Below are positions 10,583 through 18,523 of a stretch of 64,000 bases of DNA, in pieces. The notes beneath the pieces are model-generated. The model searched no databases. It was not told the origin of the DNA and saw only the letters and a list, made by a program, of their open reading frames with translations. The translations under genes were made by a program, and so were the position numbers. This DNA comes from Paraburkholderia agricolaris (GTDB lineage: Bacteria > Pseudomonadota > Gammaproteobacteria > Burkholderiales > Burkholderiaceae), in contig NZ_QPER01000001.1 in NCBI RefSeq assembly GCF_009455635.1, forward strand, positions 1,736,001-1,800,000. The letters are read 5' to 3'. The number at the start of each line of letters is the position of its first letter. Position 1 is the stretch's first letter.

Positions 10583-10604
10583 AATCCTTGGTAAATCCTT
10601 GGTA
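10583..10604 (-). promoter_or_regulatory. Duplicated Shine-Dalgarno in the helicase leader
   Basis: On the minus strand an 11-nt unit TACCAAGGATT occurs twice in tandem (10604-10594 and 10593-10583). The copy nearer the start leaves AAGGA 5 nt from the ATG; the other lies 11 nt further upstream. Confidence 0.7.
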
Positions 10605-11058
10605 CACACGGAATTAAAACGTCGGCGCCAATCGGCATACCCAAGTCGTCGGATTCAGCGAGCAAAGAAGCAGCGAGCAAATCGAAAAACGGGGGCAGCT
10701 CGCGACAATAAAGGCGAGCTTTTCGTTAGAAGCTGTATCGGATGCGACATGCCAACACGGCGAGCCGCCAGCCTGGGACATGATCGCCCGTAGGGGGCTA
10801 GGCAGGAGGGGACAGGTTCTAAACTGGATTGGAGCTAAACGCTACGAGGCGCTGCGCCGCAAGGGCCGCTAGAGGAAAGCCGGGCAAAGCAGTGAAGCGC
10901 AGGCAGTATTGTATAGAGTTTTGTTGCACTGCGCCACCGTTAAGATATTTCCTGGCGGAAAACTTTGCCTTCGCGGTTTAGCCGGCTGCGCTGGGACAGG
11001 CTTTGGGCTTTCCTCACCGCCGAGCCTGCCGGCCGCTGTTTTCCGCCGCAGGGCCGGC
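10605..11058. other. Gap between helicase and acyl-CoA-binding protein genes
   Basis: About 450 nt lie between the helicase leader and the stop codon of the ACBP gene, with both flanking genes on the minus strand. It must hold the helicase promoter and the ACBP 3' end. GC-rich inverted segments occur near 11026-11060 but none has a T tract. I see no open reading frame with a ribosome site and no RNA-gene fold I can defend. Confidence 0.5.
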
Positions 11059-11328
11059 TCAGGCCGACGCGCCGCTTTTCAGCGATTCGACGAGGTCGAC
11101 GTATTGCTGCTTCGCGGCGTCTTGAGCGGTGCCTTTGAGCGCGGCCCACGCATCGTACTTGTATTTGCCGACGATATCGGTGAAACCAGGTTTGTCGCCG
11201 TGGACGTCGCCGTCGGTAGCCTGTTTGAAGAGGGCGTAGAGGCGCAAAAGGGTGAGGTTGCCGGGACGCTCGGGCAGCTGCTTTGCGTCTTCCTGGGCCT
11301 GGACGAATTGCGCGTTGATGTCTGTCAT
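11059..11328 (-). CDS. Acyl-CoA-binding protein (ACBP)
   Basis: An 89-residue, all-helical small protein that binds long-chain acyl-CoA esters in the cytoplasm. The family signature is well kept: LLRLYALFKQATDGDV in helix 2, then KYKYDAWAALKG with the Lys, Tyr and Trp that contact the CoA. The length equals that of eukaryotic ACBPs (about 87-90). ACBPs are near-universal in eukaryotes but patchy in bacteria. It is divergent from tsaB. A role in buffering acyl-CoA for lipid or polyhydroxyalkanoate metabolism is inference. Confidence 0.95.
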   Translation of the reverse strand: MTDINAQFVQAQEDAKQLPERPGNLTLLRLYALFKQATDGDVHGDKPGFTDIVGKYKYDAWAALKGTAQDAAKQQYVDLVESLKSGASA

Positions 11329-11490
11329 GGTGATTTTGCCCGGCTGGCGGGGTTGGTTTTGGCTGGGCCGATGATCATAACAACTGCATGCTGCCGCGGG
11401 GCCGAGGGCTTATTCCAAACATTCGGCGCCGCCTCGCGCGGCAAATCCAAAACCGCATCCGCATGCGCCGTGCCGATTACAATACGGTCC

Positions 11491-12300
11491 ATGACTCAAA
11501 CTGTGCTTCTTGCCCTCGATACCTCGACCGAATTCTGCTCGGTAGCGCTCCTGTCCGCCGTTGGCGACGCCGCAAGCCAGGCGGCCGACCCAGGCCGCGC
11601 CGAACCGCGAATCTGGGTGCGCCACGAGCAAACCGGCGCAGTTTCCAGCACGCGCCTGCTGCCCGCTATCCGCGAACTTTTCGACGAAGCCGGTCTGAAA
11701 CTGGCAGAGTGCAACGCCATTGCCTTCGGCTCCGGCCCGGGATCGTTCACCGGTCTTCGTACCGCGACGGGCGTCGCTCAAGGCCTCGCATTCGGCCTGA
11801 ATCTGCCGGTCGTGCCGATCAGCACGCTGCTGGCCTGCGCGGAGAGCGCCCGGCGGCGCGACCCGTCGGCGACCCGCGTGCTCTCTGCGCTCGATGCCCG
11901 GATGGACGAGATCTACTGGGCCGACTACGCATGGGATACCGAGCTCGGCGAATGGCGCACTTTGCAGCCGGCATCGCTGGACGCGCCGGAACGGCTCGTT
12001 TTGCCCGACGTCCCCTTCACACTGGCAGGCAATGCGGCGGCTTTCGGTGCGCGGCTGCCCGCGGTTGCCGCGGCGCGAACTGTCGATAGCGAAGCGCTGC
12101 CGCACGCGGTGCCGCTTGCGCACGCGGCATTGCGCGCACTTCGCGCCGGCCGCACCGTGCCCGCCGATCAGGCCGCACCGGAATACATTCGCGACAAGGT
12201 TGCCCAGACCACGGCGGAGCGCGTGGCCGAGAAAGCCGCCAAGGCTGAGCAGGCCGCCAGCCTGGCGCACGACGCGCATCAAGGCGAGGGCCGGCAATGA
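11491..12300 (+). CDS. tsaB: tRNA threonylcarbamoyladenosine biosynthesis protein TsaB
   Basis: Partner of TsaD and TsaE in making t6A at position 37 of ANN-decoding tRNAs. The 269-residue protein opens with LLALDTSTEFCSVAL and has the GSGPGSFTGLRTATGVAQG block of the ASKHA-like fold. The ATG at 11491 is chosen although the frame is open further upstream, because the homologous N-terminus begins here. An Ala/Glu/Lys-rich tail of about 25 residues follows the conserved region. The stop overlaps the rimI start (ATGA), so the two are translationally coupled. TACAAT lies a few bases before the start, without a clear -35. Confidence 0.95.
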   Translation: MTQTVLLALDTSTEFCSVALLSAVGDAASQAADPGRAEPRIWVRHEQTGAVSSTRLLPAIRELFDEAGLKLAECNAIAFGSGPGSFTGLRTATGVAQGLAFGLNLPVVPISTLLACAESARRRDPSATRVLSALDARMDEIYWADYAWDTELGEWRTLQPASLDAPERLVLPDVPFTLAGNAAAFGARLPAVAAARTVDSEALPHAVPLAHAALRALRAGRTVPADQAAPEYIRDKVAQTTAERVAEKAAKAEQAASLAHDAHQGEGRQ

Positions 12301-12791
12301 GTGGCGTGTTGCTGGCGGACCGTTATATGTCGCCGATGACCGAAGCCGATCTGGACGAGGTCGCGGCCATCGAAAAGATTGCCTACGAATTCCCCTGGAG
12401 CCGCGGTAATTTCGGCGATTCGCTGCGCAACGGTTATTTCGGCATCTGTCTGCGTCACGTAACTGGCACGCTGATCGGTTATTGCGTGCTGATGCCGGTG
12501 GTCGACGAAATGCACCTGCTCAATTTGTGTGTGGCGCCTGCCGCGCAAGGCGCCGGTGCCGGGCTTGCGCTGCTGCGCGAAGCGGTGCGCATCACCCGCG
12601 CGGAAAAACTGGAAGGCCTGCTGCTCGAAGTTCGGCCGTCGAATCATCGGGCGATCCGGCTTTACGAGCGCTTCGGCTTTGCGTCGATTGGCCGGCGCAA
12701 AAATTATTATCCGGCGCGGCATCGCAGCCGGGAGGACGCCATCGTGATGCGTTTCTCGTTTGCCACGGAGGGCGCAGATGGCGCTGCATGA
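12297..12791 (+). CDS. rimI: Ribosomal protein S18 alanine N-acetyltransferase
   Basis: A 164-residue GNAT enzyme expected to acetylate the N-terminal alanine of ribosomal protein S18. The acetyl-CoA loop is LNLCVAPAAQGAGAGLALL, and the C-terminal LEVRPSNHRAIRLYERFGF plus GRRKNYYP are typical RimI. It overlaps tsaB by 4 nt (ATGA) and runs 14 nt into the next gene. The tsaB-rimI pairing is common in bacteria and supports the assignment. Confidence 0.95.
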   Translation: MSGVLLADRYMSPMTEADLDEVAAIEKIAYEFPWSRGNFGDSLRNGYFGICLRHVTGTLIGYCVLMPVVDEMHLLNLCVAPAAQGAGAGLALLREAVRITRAEKLEGLLLEVRPSNHRAIRLYERFGFASIGRRKNYYPARHRSREDAIVMRFSFATEGADGAA

Positions 12792-13860
12792 ATCGGTACT
12801 GGAAGAGTTCGGACTCGCGCCGCTGTGGGTGCGTCGCGGTATGTCGGCGGCGCACGAGCCCGTGGCTGAAGTCAGCCTCGAGCAGGGCGCCGGCGCGTTA
12901 GCGAATCAGGCGGCACGGCTCGACGAGCCGCGTGTGGCGGCGCGTGAAGCGTCGCCGGCTGCACCTGAGCCGGAGCGCCGGCAAGCAGTGCCCGTGGCTG
13001 GCGCATCGCGGCCTGCGACGCTTGTGAGCGAAGCGCCCCAAAGCGATGCCGGGCCGGCGCAGGAACAGATTCAGGAACAGGTGCAACGGCGGATGCAGGC
13101 GCCCGCCGAAGCACGTCAGCCGACAAAACAACCGCCGCAACCATCGCAGCCGTCGCGAGCACCGGAGCCGCCGGCGTTCGACGCTCCACCCGACGACGAT
13201 TTCGCATGGTTCGACGATCAGCCGGCCCACGCGTCCGTTAAAGCGCGTCACGAGACCCCGGAGCCCGCCGCGGTTCAGACGCTCGACTGGGACGCGCTGA
13301 GCGAGCGGGTCGCCAACTGCGAGCTCTGCCGGTTGTGCGAGAAACGCACGAATACGGTATTCGGCGTCGGCGATCGCAATGCCGACTGGATGCTGATCGG
13401 CGAAGCGCCCGGCGAGAACGAAGACCGTCTGGGCGAGCCGTTCGTCGGCCAGGCCGGCAAGCTGCTCGACAATATGTTGCGTTCGCTGCTGCTCGCGCGC
13501 GACAGCAATGTCTACATCGCCAACGTGATCAAGTGCCGCCCGCCGGGCAACCGCAATCCCGAACAGGATGAAGTCGCGCGTTGCGAGCCTTATCTGCAAC
13601 GCCAGGTCGCGCTGGTCAAGCCGAAGCTGATCGTCGCGCTTGGCCGCTTCGCCGCGCAAAGTCTGCTCAGGACCGAGGCGAGCATTTCGTCGCTACGCGG
13701 CCGCGTGCACGAATATGAAGGGGTGCCGGTAATTGTCACCTACCACCCGGCATATCTTCTGCGCAGCCTGCCCGACAAGGCGAAGGCCTGGGCGGACCTG
13801 TGCCTCGCGCGCGACACGTGGCTCGCGGCGGGCGGCGTGCCGTCCAGCGCGGCAAAGTGA
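12778..13860 (+). CDS. Family 4/5-type iron-sulfur uracil-DNA glycosylase
   Basis: Removes uracil from DNA to start base-excision repair. In the 360-residue product the catalytic region is about residues 170-355. It has the iron-sulfur Cys pair CELC (181 and 184) and further Cys in [12 protein letters not shown] and ARCEPY. The active-site motif is [24 protein letters not shown], and [10 protein letters not shown] carries the catalytic-loop His. Residues about 22-165 form a Pro/Gln/Ala/Glu-rich linker that is absent from the roughly 200-residue core family; the first 20 residues ([13 protein letters not shown]) look like a short conserved anchor. The ATG at 12778 has GGAGGG upstream and overlaps the rimI end. 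It overlaps the next gene through GTGA. Confidence 0.93.
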   Translation: MALHESVLEEFGLAPLWVRRGMSAAHEPVAEVSLEQGAGALANQAARLDEPRVAAREASPAAPEPERRQAVPVAGASRPATLVSEAPQSDAGPAQEQIQEQVQRRMQAPAEARQPTKQPPQPSQPSRAPEPPAFDAPPDDDFAWFDDQPAHASVKARHETPEPAAVQTLDWDALSERVANCELCRLCEKRTNTVFGVGDRNADWMLIGEAPGENEDRLGEPFVGQAGKLLDNMLRSLLLARDSNVYIANVIKCRPPGNRNPEQDEVARCEPYLQRQVALVKPKLIVALGRFAAQSLLRTEASISSLRGRVHEYEGVPVIVTYHPAYLLRSLPDKAKAWADLCLARDTWLAAGGVPSSAAK

Positions 13861-14918
13861 CGGACGCGAGCGGGCCGGCTGCGCGTGTTGCTAACGCGCC
13901 GAGCCCATCCGCGGCGATTCTCGGGACCTTGCTCGACACCTTGCGCGAACCGGCCGTGCGCGATCTCGCCTGGCTGCTGCTAAGCGCCGATTTGTTGCGC
14001 GCGCAACCACCGGTCGGCGCACTCGCCAATCCTTTCGGCTCGTCGCAGGAAGCGGCGGCGACCGTCGACTGGTTACGCGCGCTGGATGCCGAGCCGTCCG
14101 ATTTGCAGCATGAGCTCGCCGCCACGCGTATCACCCGTCTTGGCCGCTACGCCGAGCGACTACTTGGATGGTTTCTGCAACATGGGCCGGCGGCGCGTCT
14201 GGTCGCTGCCGGCGTGCCGTTGCGGCGCTTGGGCGTGACGCTGGGTGAATGCGATTTTCTTGTGCAGACGCGGCACGGTGCGCGCCTGCATTGGGAGTTG
14301 GCGGTGAAGTGCTATCTGCATGCCGGCGAGCGTGGCTCGCAGTCGCCAGCGCGATTAGCCGATTACGTCGGTCCAAATCTGAAGGACCGCTTCGATCTAA
14401 AGCTCGCGCATGTGCTGAATCATCAACTGCCGTTGAGCGCGCGTGAAGAGTTTGCCTCGGTCGGCTATGCAGGGCCGTGGACGCCGCAGATGTTTATCAA
14501 GGGCTGGCTGTTCTATCGGGCGGGCGAAACACCAGCCGATCCTGCCGAACTCGATCCGTCGCACGGACGAGGCTGGTGGGTCACACGCAGCGACTGGCTG
14601 GACTTTGCCGCGGCGCATGCGCAGGTATGGCGCGTGTTGCCCAGGTTGGAATGGCTTGCGCCGCGGCGTCATGAGCAGGGTGAGGCGCAGGCCCTCACAT
14701 TCGCCTTCGTCGATCGGCAGACGCTTACAGAGCAAACTTCATCTCAGCATGGGCCGACGATGGTCGCGGCGTTCGCTGCCGATAGCACCGGCAAGCTGAC
14801 CGAACTTTCGCGTGGTTTTATCGTGCCGGACACGTGGCCCGAGTTGGCGCAGGCCTATGCGCGGCAGCCGCAAGAGTTACGAGGGTCTCAAGAGTCACCA
14901 GCGCCGCGGGAGCAATAG
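13857..14918 (+). CDS. DUF1853 family protein
   Basis: A 353-residue protein matching the DUF1853 family pattern; no function is established. The start is the GTG at 13857, which shares GTGA with the stop of the glycosylase gene. The visible hallmark is GECDFLVQTRHGARLHWELAVKCYLH (split here as GE131-x-D133 and E147-L-A-V-K151). This acidic-acidic-Lys pattern recalls the core of PD-(D/E)XK nuclease-fold proteins; that link is inference. Later conserved-looking blocks are PNLKDRFDLKLAHVLNHQL, MFIKGWLFY and the Trp-rich GRGWWVTRSDW. No signal peptide or membrane segment is present. Coupling to a DNA repair glycosylase hints at nucleic-acid work. Confidence 0.75.
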   Translation: MTDASGPAARVANAPSPSAAILGTLLDTLREPAVRDLAWLLLSADLLRAQPPVGALANPFGSSQEAAATVDWLRALDAEPSDLQHELAATRITRLGRYAERLLGWFLQHGPAARLVAAGVPLRRLGVTLGECDFLVQTRHGARLHWELAVKCYLHAGERGSQSPARLADYVGPNLKDRFDLKLAHVLNHQLPLSAREEFASVGYAGPWTPQMFIKGWLFYRAGETPADPAELDPSHGRGWWVTRSDWLDFAAAHAQVWRVLPRLEWLAPRRHEQGEAQALTFAFVDRQTLTEQTSSQHGPTMVAAFAADSTGKLTELSRGFIVPDTWPELAQAYARQPQELRGSQESPAPREQ

Positions 14919-15015
14919 GGCGGATACAAGCGGACAGCCACAAGCAATAGCGGCATGGAGCCGGCTATACATCGCAACGGCCAGTACCGCCGCGAGGCCG
15001 AAGCGCTTTCGCCTC

Positions 15016-15822
15016 TCACCACCACCGATAAAAATGATGCACCGGCCCGACGCCGCTGCCCACGTCGAGCTGATCGCTCGCTTGCAATGCGCCGGTCAGG
15101 TACAGCTTGGCATCGGCGACCGCGCTCGCCAGATCGGCGCGCTGCGGGATCAGCGCCGCAATCGCCGACGATAGCGTGCAGCCGGTCCCGTGCGTATTCT
15201 TCACCGGCACGCGCGGGCCACCCAGGCGTAGCGCGCCGCTATCCTGAACGAGCCAGTCGGGACTGTCCGCCGCGCTCAGATGGCCGCCTTTCATCAGCAC
15301 CGCCCGCGCGCCAAGCGCGCGCAGCGCTTCACCCTGTTCGACCATGCCGGCTTCATCGGTGGCCGCCGGCACACCTAGCAAGGCTGCGGCTTCCGGCAGA
15401 TTGGGCGTCAGCAGGTCGGCCAGCGGCAACAACTCGTCGCGCACGGCCGCGACCGCATCCGGCAGCAGCAGCGCGTGATTGCTCTTCGAAATCATCACCG
15501 TGTCGAGTACGACGTGCTTCGGCTTGTGCCGCCGCAGCGCGTCGGCGACCGCGCGCGCGATCTGCGCATTCGCCAGCATGCCGATTTTCACGGCGTCGAT
15601 ACGGATGTCGTCGAACACCGCGTCGAGTTGCGCGGTCACGAAGGCGGCGTCCGGCGCATGAATTGCCGTGACGCCACGCGTGTTCTGTGCGGTGAGCGCG
15701 GTGATCACGCTCGCGCCGTACGCGCCGAGCGCCGAGAAAGCCTTCAGATCGGCCTGAATGCCGGCGCCGCCGCCGGAATCGGAGCCGGCGATCGTCAGCA
15801 CATTGGGAATAGATTGAGTCAT
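15016..15822 (-). CDS. thiD: Hydroxymethylpyrimidine/phosphomethylpyrimidine kinase
   Basis: Phosphorylates HMP and then HMP-phosphate to give HMP-pyrophosphate for thiamine synthesis. The 268-residue protein is of normal length for the ribokinase-fold enzyme. It starts with LTIAGSDSGGGAGIQADLK, the HMP-binding N-terminus. The anion-hole and catalytic Asp region NTHGTGCTLSSAIAALI is intact near the C-terminus. It converges on the DUF1853 gene with about 97 nt between them. Its start is 55 nt from the lplT stop on the same strand. Confidence 0.96.
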   Translation of the reverse strand: MTQSIPNVLTIAGSDSGGGAGIQADLKAFSALGAYGASVITALTAQNTRGVTAIHAPDAAFVTAQLDAVFDDIRIDAVKIGMLANAQIARAVADALRRHKPKHVVLDTVMISKSNHALLLPDAVAAVRDELLPLADLLTPNLPEAAALLGVPAATDEAGMVEQGEALRALGARAVLMKGGHLSAADSPDWLVQDSGALRLGGPRVPVKNTHGTGCTLSSAIAALIPQRADLASAVADAKLYLTGALQASDQLDVGSGVGPVHHFYRWW

Positions 15823-15877
15823 GGTAAAGCGCGGAAAGGAGAGAGGCGCGGGCAGTCAGCGGGCTGCCCGGCGCGGG

Positions 15878-17185
15878 TCAATGCTTGGCTTCGCCGATCA
15901 GCGCGACCGAGTCGAACGCGCGCTGATTCGCCTGGTGGCGCCGCATTACCAGCCACATCATCAGGCAGACGAAGGTGCCGAATAGCACGATGACCGCCGT
16001 GACCGGCACGTCGAGCCAGACCAGTACGGCGTACAGGCACAGCATCACGAGCACCGAGAGATTTTCGTTGAAGTTTTGCACGGCGATCGAGTGACCCGCC
16101 GACAGCAGCACGTGGCCGCGATGCTGCAGCAGCGCATTCATCGGTACGACGAAAAAGCCCGACAGGCCGCCGACGATCATCAGGAAAATATACGCCACGA
16201 TCAGATAGCCCGGCACGTGCACGCGGCCAAAATACAGACCCCAATGTGCGGGGAACAGATGGCGCGTGTAGAAGGCCATCAGCATCACGGCGATGCCCAT
16301 CATGATGCCGACCGGCAAGACCGTTAGCGATTTCTTCAGCGGGACGCGCGAGGCCGCGAAAATTGCGCCGGCCGCCACGCCCACCGCCACGACCGCCTGC
16401 AGAATCGCGGCTTCTGAAAGCGACATGTTCAACTGCACCTCGGCCCACTTCAGCACGATGAATTGCAGCGTCGCGCCGGCGCCCCAGAAAAGCGTGGTGA
16501 CGGCAAGCGAGATCTGGCCGAGCTTGTCGCGCCACAGCACCAGAAAGCAGTCGGCGAAATCGGTGACCAGCTTGATCGGCCCGCGTTCCTGTTTCGGATA
16601 GCGCGCGCCGGTGTCGGGAATGCGCAGATTGAACAGCGCCGCGATCACGTAGATTGCCATGATCACCAGCATCGCCGCTTCGGCGGGCGTGTTCACGGTG
16701 GGAATGTGGTGCCGGAGGATCGGCGCGGCAATGTGCGGACTGATGAGCGCGCCGCCGAGCACGGTGCCGAGAATAATCGAGCCGACCGTGGTGCCTTCGA
16801 TCCAGCCGTTCGCCGCGACCAGCCGATCAGGCGGCAGCAGCTCGGTAAGAATGCCGTATTTGGCGGGCGAGTAGGCCGCCGCGCCGAAACCCACGATGCC
16901 ATAGGCGAGCAACGGGTGTGCGCCGACCAGCATCGTGATGCAACCGACTACTTTGATGGTATTGGTAATGAACATCACGTGCCCTTTCGGGCGGGAGTCC
17001 GCAAAGGCGCCCACGAAGGCGGCCAGAACGACGTACGACAGCACAAAGAACAACTTGAGCAGCGGCGTCATCCAGTTTGGGGCGTGAAGATCTTTCAGCA
17101 GTGCGATAGCGGCGATCAGAAGCGCATTGTCGGCCAGCGACGAAAAAAATTGCGCGGCCATGATGGTGTAAAAACCTTTTTTCAT
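15878..17185 (-). CDS. lplT: Lysophospholipid transporter LplT (MFS)
   Basis: A 435-residue major-facilitator protein with about 12 hydrophobic segments. It matches LplT, which flips lysophosphatidylethanolamine from the outer to the inner leaflet of the cytoplasmic membrane. The start is set at ATG 17185, giving KKGFYTIMAAQFFSSLADNALLIAA, the conserved N-terminus; upstream in-frame sequence is Arg-rich and unlike the family. ADSRPKGHVMFITNTIKVVGC and SPAKYGILTELLPPDRLVAANGWIEG are clear LplT blocks. In enterobacteria lplT is joined to aas (acyltransferase); no aas is adjacent here. It is divergent from alr. Confidence 0.9.
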   Translation of the reverse strand: MKKGFYTIMAAQFFSSLADNALLIAAIALLKDLHAPNWMTPLLKLFFVLSYVVLAAFVGAFADSRPKGHVMFITNTIKVVGCITMLVGAHPLLAYGIVGFGAAAYSPAKYGILTELLPPDRLVAANGWIEGTTVGSIILGTVLGGALISPHIAAPILRHHIPTVNTPAEAAMLVIMAIYVIAALFNLRIPDTGARYPKQERGPIKLVTDFADCFLVLWRDKLGQISLAVTTLFWGAGATLQFIVLKWAEVQLNMSLSEAAILQAVVAVGVAAGAIFAASRVPLKKSLTVLPVGIMMGIAVMLMAFYTRHLFPAHWGLYFGRVHVPGYLIVAYIFLMIVGGLSGFFVVPMNALLQHRGHVLLSAGHSIAVQNFNENLSVLVMLCLYAVLVWLDVPVTAVIVLFGTFVCLMMWLVMRRHQANQRAFDSVALIGEAKH

Positions 17186-17403
17186 CTGATGCGATGCTGT
17201 CCTCGCTGCGGTCTGTCCGCCCCGGCCGCATGCTAGGCGTCCGGGCTTATACCGTTCGAAATGGGTTGTGCGCACGGCTTTATATCACGAAAATAGCTGG
17301 ATTCGGACTAGCAAAATCCTTGATCGCACCGCCCAGCGGGCTGCCGAGCGTTGAAAACGCCCTGTAAGCTCCTGATTCGCAAGCGTCTTTACGAAAATTA
17401 CCT

Positions 17404-18474
17404 ATGCCGCGCCCGCTCTCAGCCACGATTCATACCTCCGCACTAGCCAATAATCTCGCCGTCGCCCGGCGCTATGCGCCGAAATCCAAAATCTGGGCCG
17501 TGGTCAAGGCGAATGCCTATGGACATGGCCTTGCGCGCGCTTTTCCGGGTCTGCGTGCAACCGACGGCTTTGGATTGCTGGACCTCGAAGAAGCCGTGAA
17601 GTTGCGTGAATTGGGGTGGGCCGGGCCAATTCTGCTGCTCGAAGGTTTCTTTCGTCCGACCGATATCGATGTAATCGACCGCTACAGCCTCACCACGGCG
17701 CTGCATTCGGACGAACAGCTGCGCATGCTCGAAATGGCGCGCCTGTCCAAGCCCGTCAATATCCAGTTGAAGATGAACACCGGCATGAACCGGCTCGGTT
17801 ACACGGTGGAAAAATTCCGCTCGGCGTGGGAGCGGGCGCGGGCCTGCCAGGGCGTCGGCCAGATCACGTTGATGACCCATTTCTCGGATGCCGACGGCGA
17901 TCGCGGCATTGCCCATCAGATGGAAGCGTTCGAGCGCGGTGCGCAAGGCATTGCGGGTGCGCGCAGTCTGTCGAATTCGGCGGCGACGCTGTGGCATCCG
18001 GACGCGCACTTCGACTGGGTGCGACCGGGCATCATGCTGTACGGCGCATCGCCCTCGGGCGTCACGTCCGCGATCGCCGGCACCGGTTTGCAACCCGCCA
18101 TGACGCTCGCCTCCGAACTGATCGCCGTGCAGACGCTCGCCGAAGGCAATACGGTCGGCTACGGGTCGGCGTTCAAGGCACGCGCGCCGATGCGCATTGG
18201 CGTGGTGGCCTGCGGCTACGCGGACGGTTATCCGCGGGTTGCGCCGGAAGGCACGCCGGTGATCGTCGACGGTGTGCGTACGCGGATCGTCGGACGGGTG
18301 TCGATGGACATGCTGACCGTCGACCTCACACCGATCCCGACGGCCAACATCGGCTCGCGTGTCGAGTTGTGGGGCAACGCACTGCCGATCGACGACGTCG
18401 CGCAGGTATGCGGCACGATCGGCTACGAGCTGATGTGCGCGGTCGCGCCGCGCGTCCCGGTGCGTGCGGAGTAA
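17404..18474 (+). CDS. alr: Alanine racemase
   Basis: PLP-dependent interconversion of L- and D-alanine for peptidoglycan. It has 356 residues, as in other biosynthetic Alr enzymes. The PLP lysine lies in [12 protein letters not shown] near residue 38, and the second-domain catalytic Tyr is in VGYGSAFKA, followed by [20 protein letters not shown] is also typical. It is divergent from lplT over about 218 nt and followed 49 nt later by radA on the same strand. Confidence 0.97.
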   Translation: MPRPLSATIHTSALANNLAVARRYAPKSKIWAVVKANAYGHGLARAFPGLRATDGFGLLDLEEAVKLRELGWAGPILLLEGFFRPTDIDVIDRYSLTTALHSDEQLRMLEMARLSKPVNIQLKMNTGMNRLGYTVEKFRSAWERARACQGVGQITLMTHFSDADGDRGIAHQMEAFERGAQGIAGARSLSNSAATLWHPDAHFDWVRPGIMLYGASPSGVTSAIAGTGLQPAMTLASELIAVQTLAEGNTVGYGSAFKARAPMRIGVVACGYADGYPRVAPEGTPVIVDGVRTRIVGRVSMDMLTVDLTPIPTANIGSRVELWGNALPIDDVAQVCGTIGYELMCAVAPRVPVRAE

Positions 18475-18523
18475 GGCACGGCAAGCGTATCAATCCAAAG
18501 AACAGCAACACAGGCAAGGGCGC

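Noticed and set aside
10860-10900. GAGGAAAGCCGGGC similar to the RNase P RNA core motif
   Set aside because: The match is one base short of the consensus, and none of the other conserved RNase P RNA segments lie nearby.
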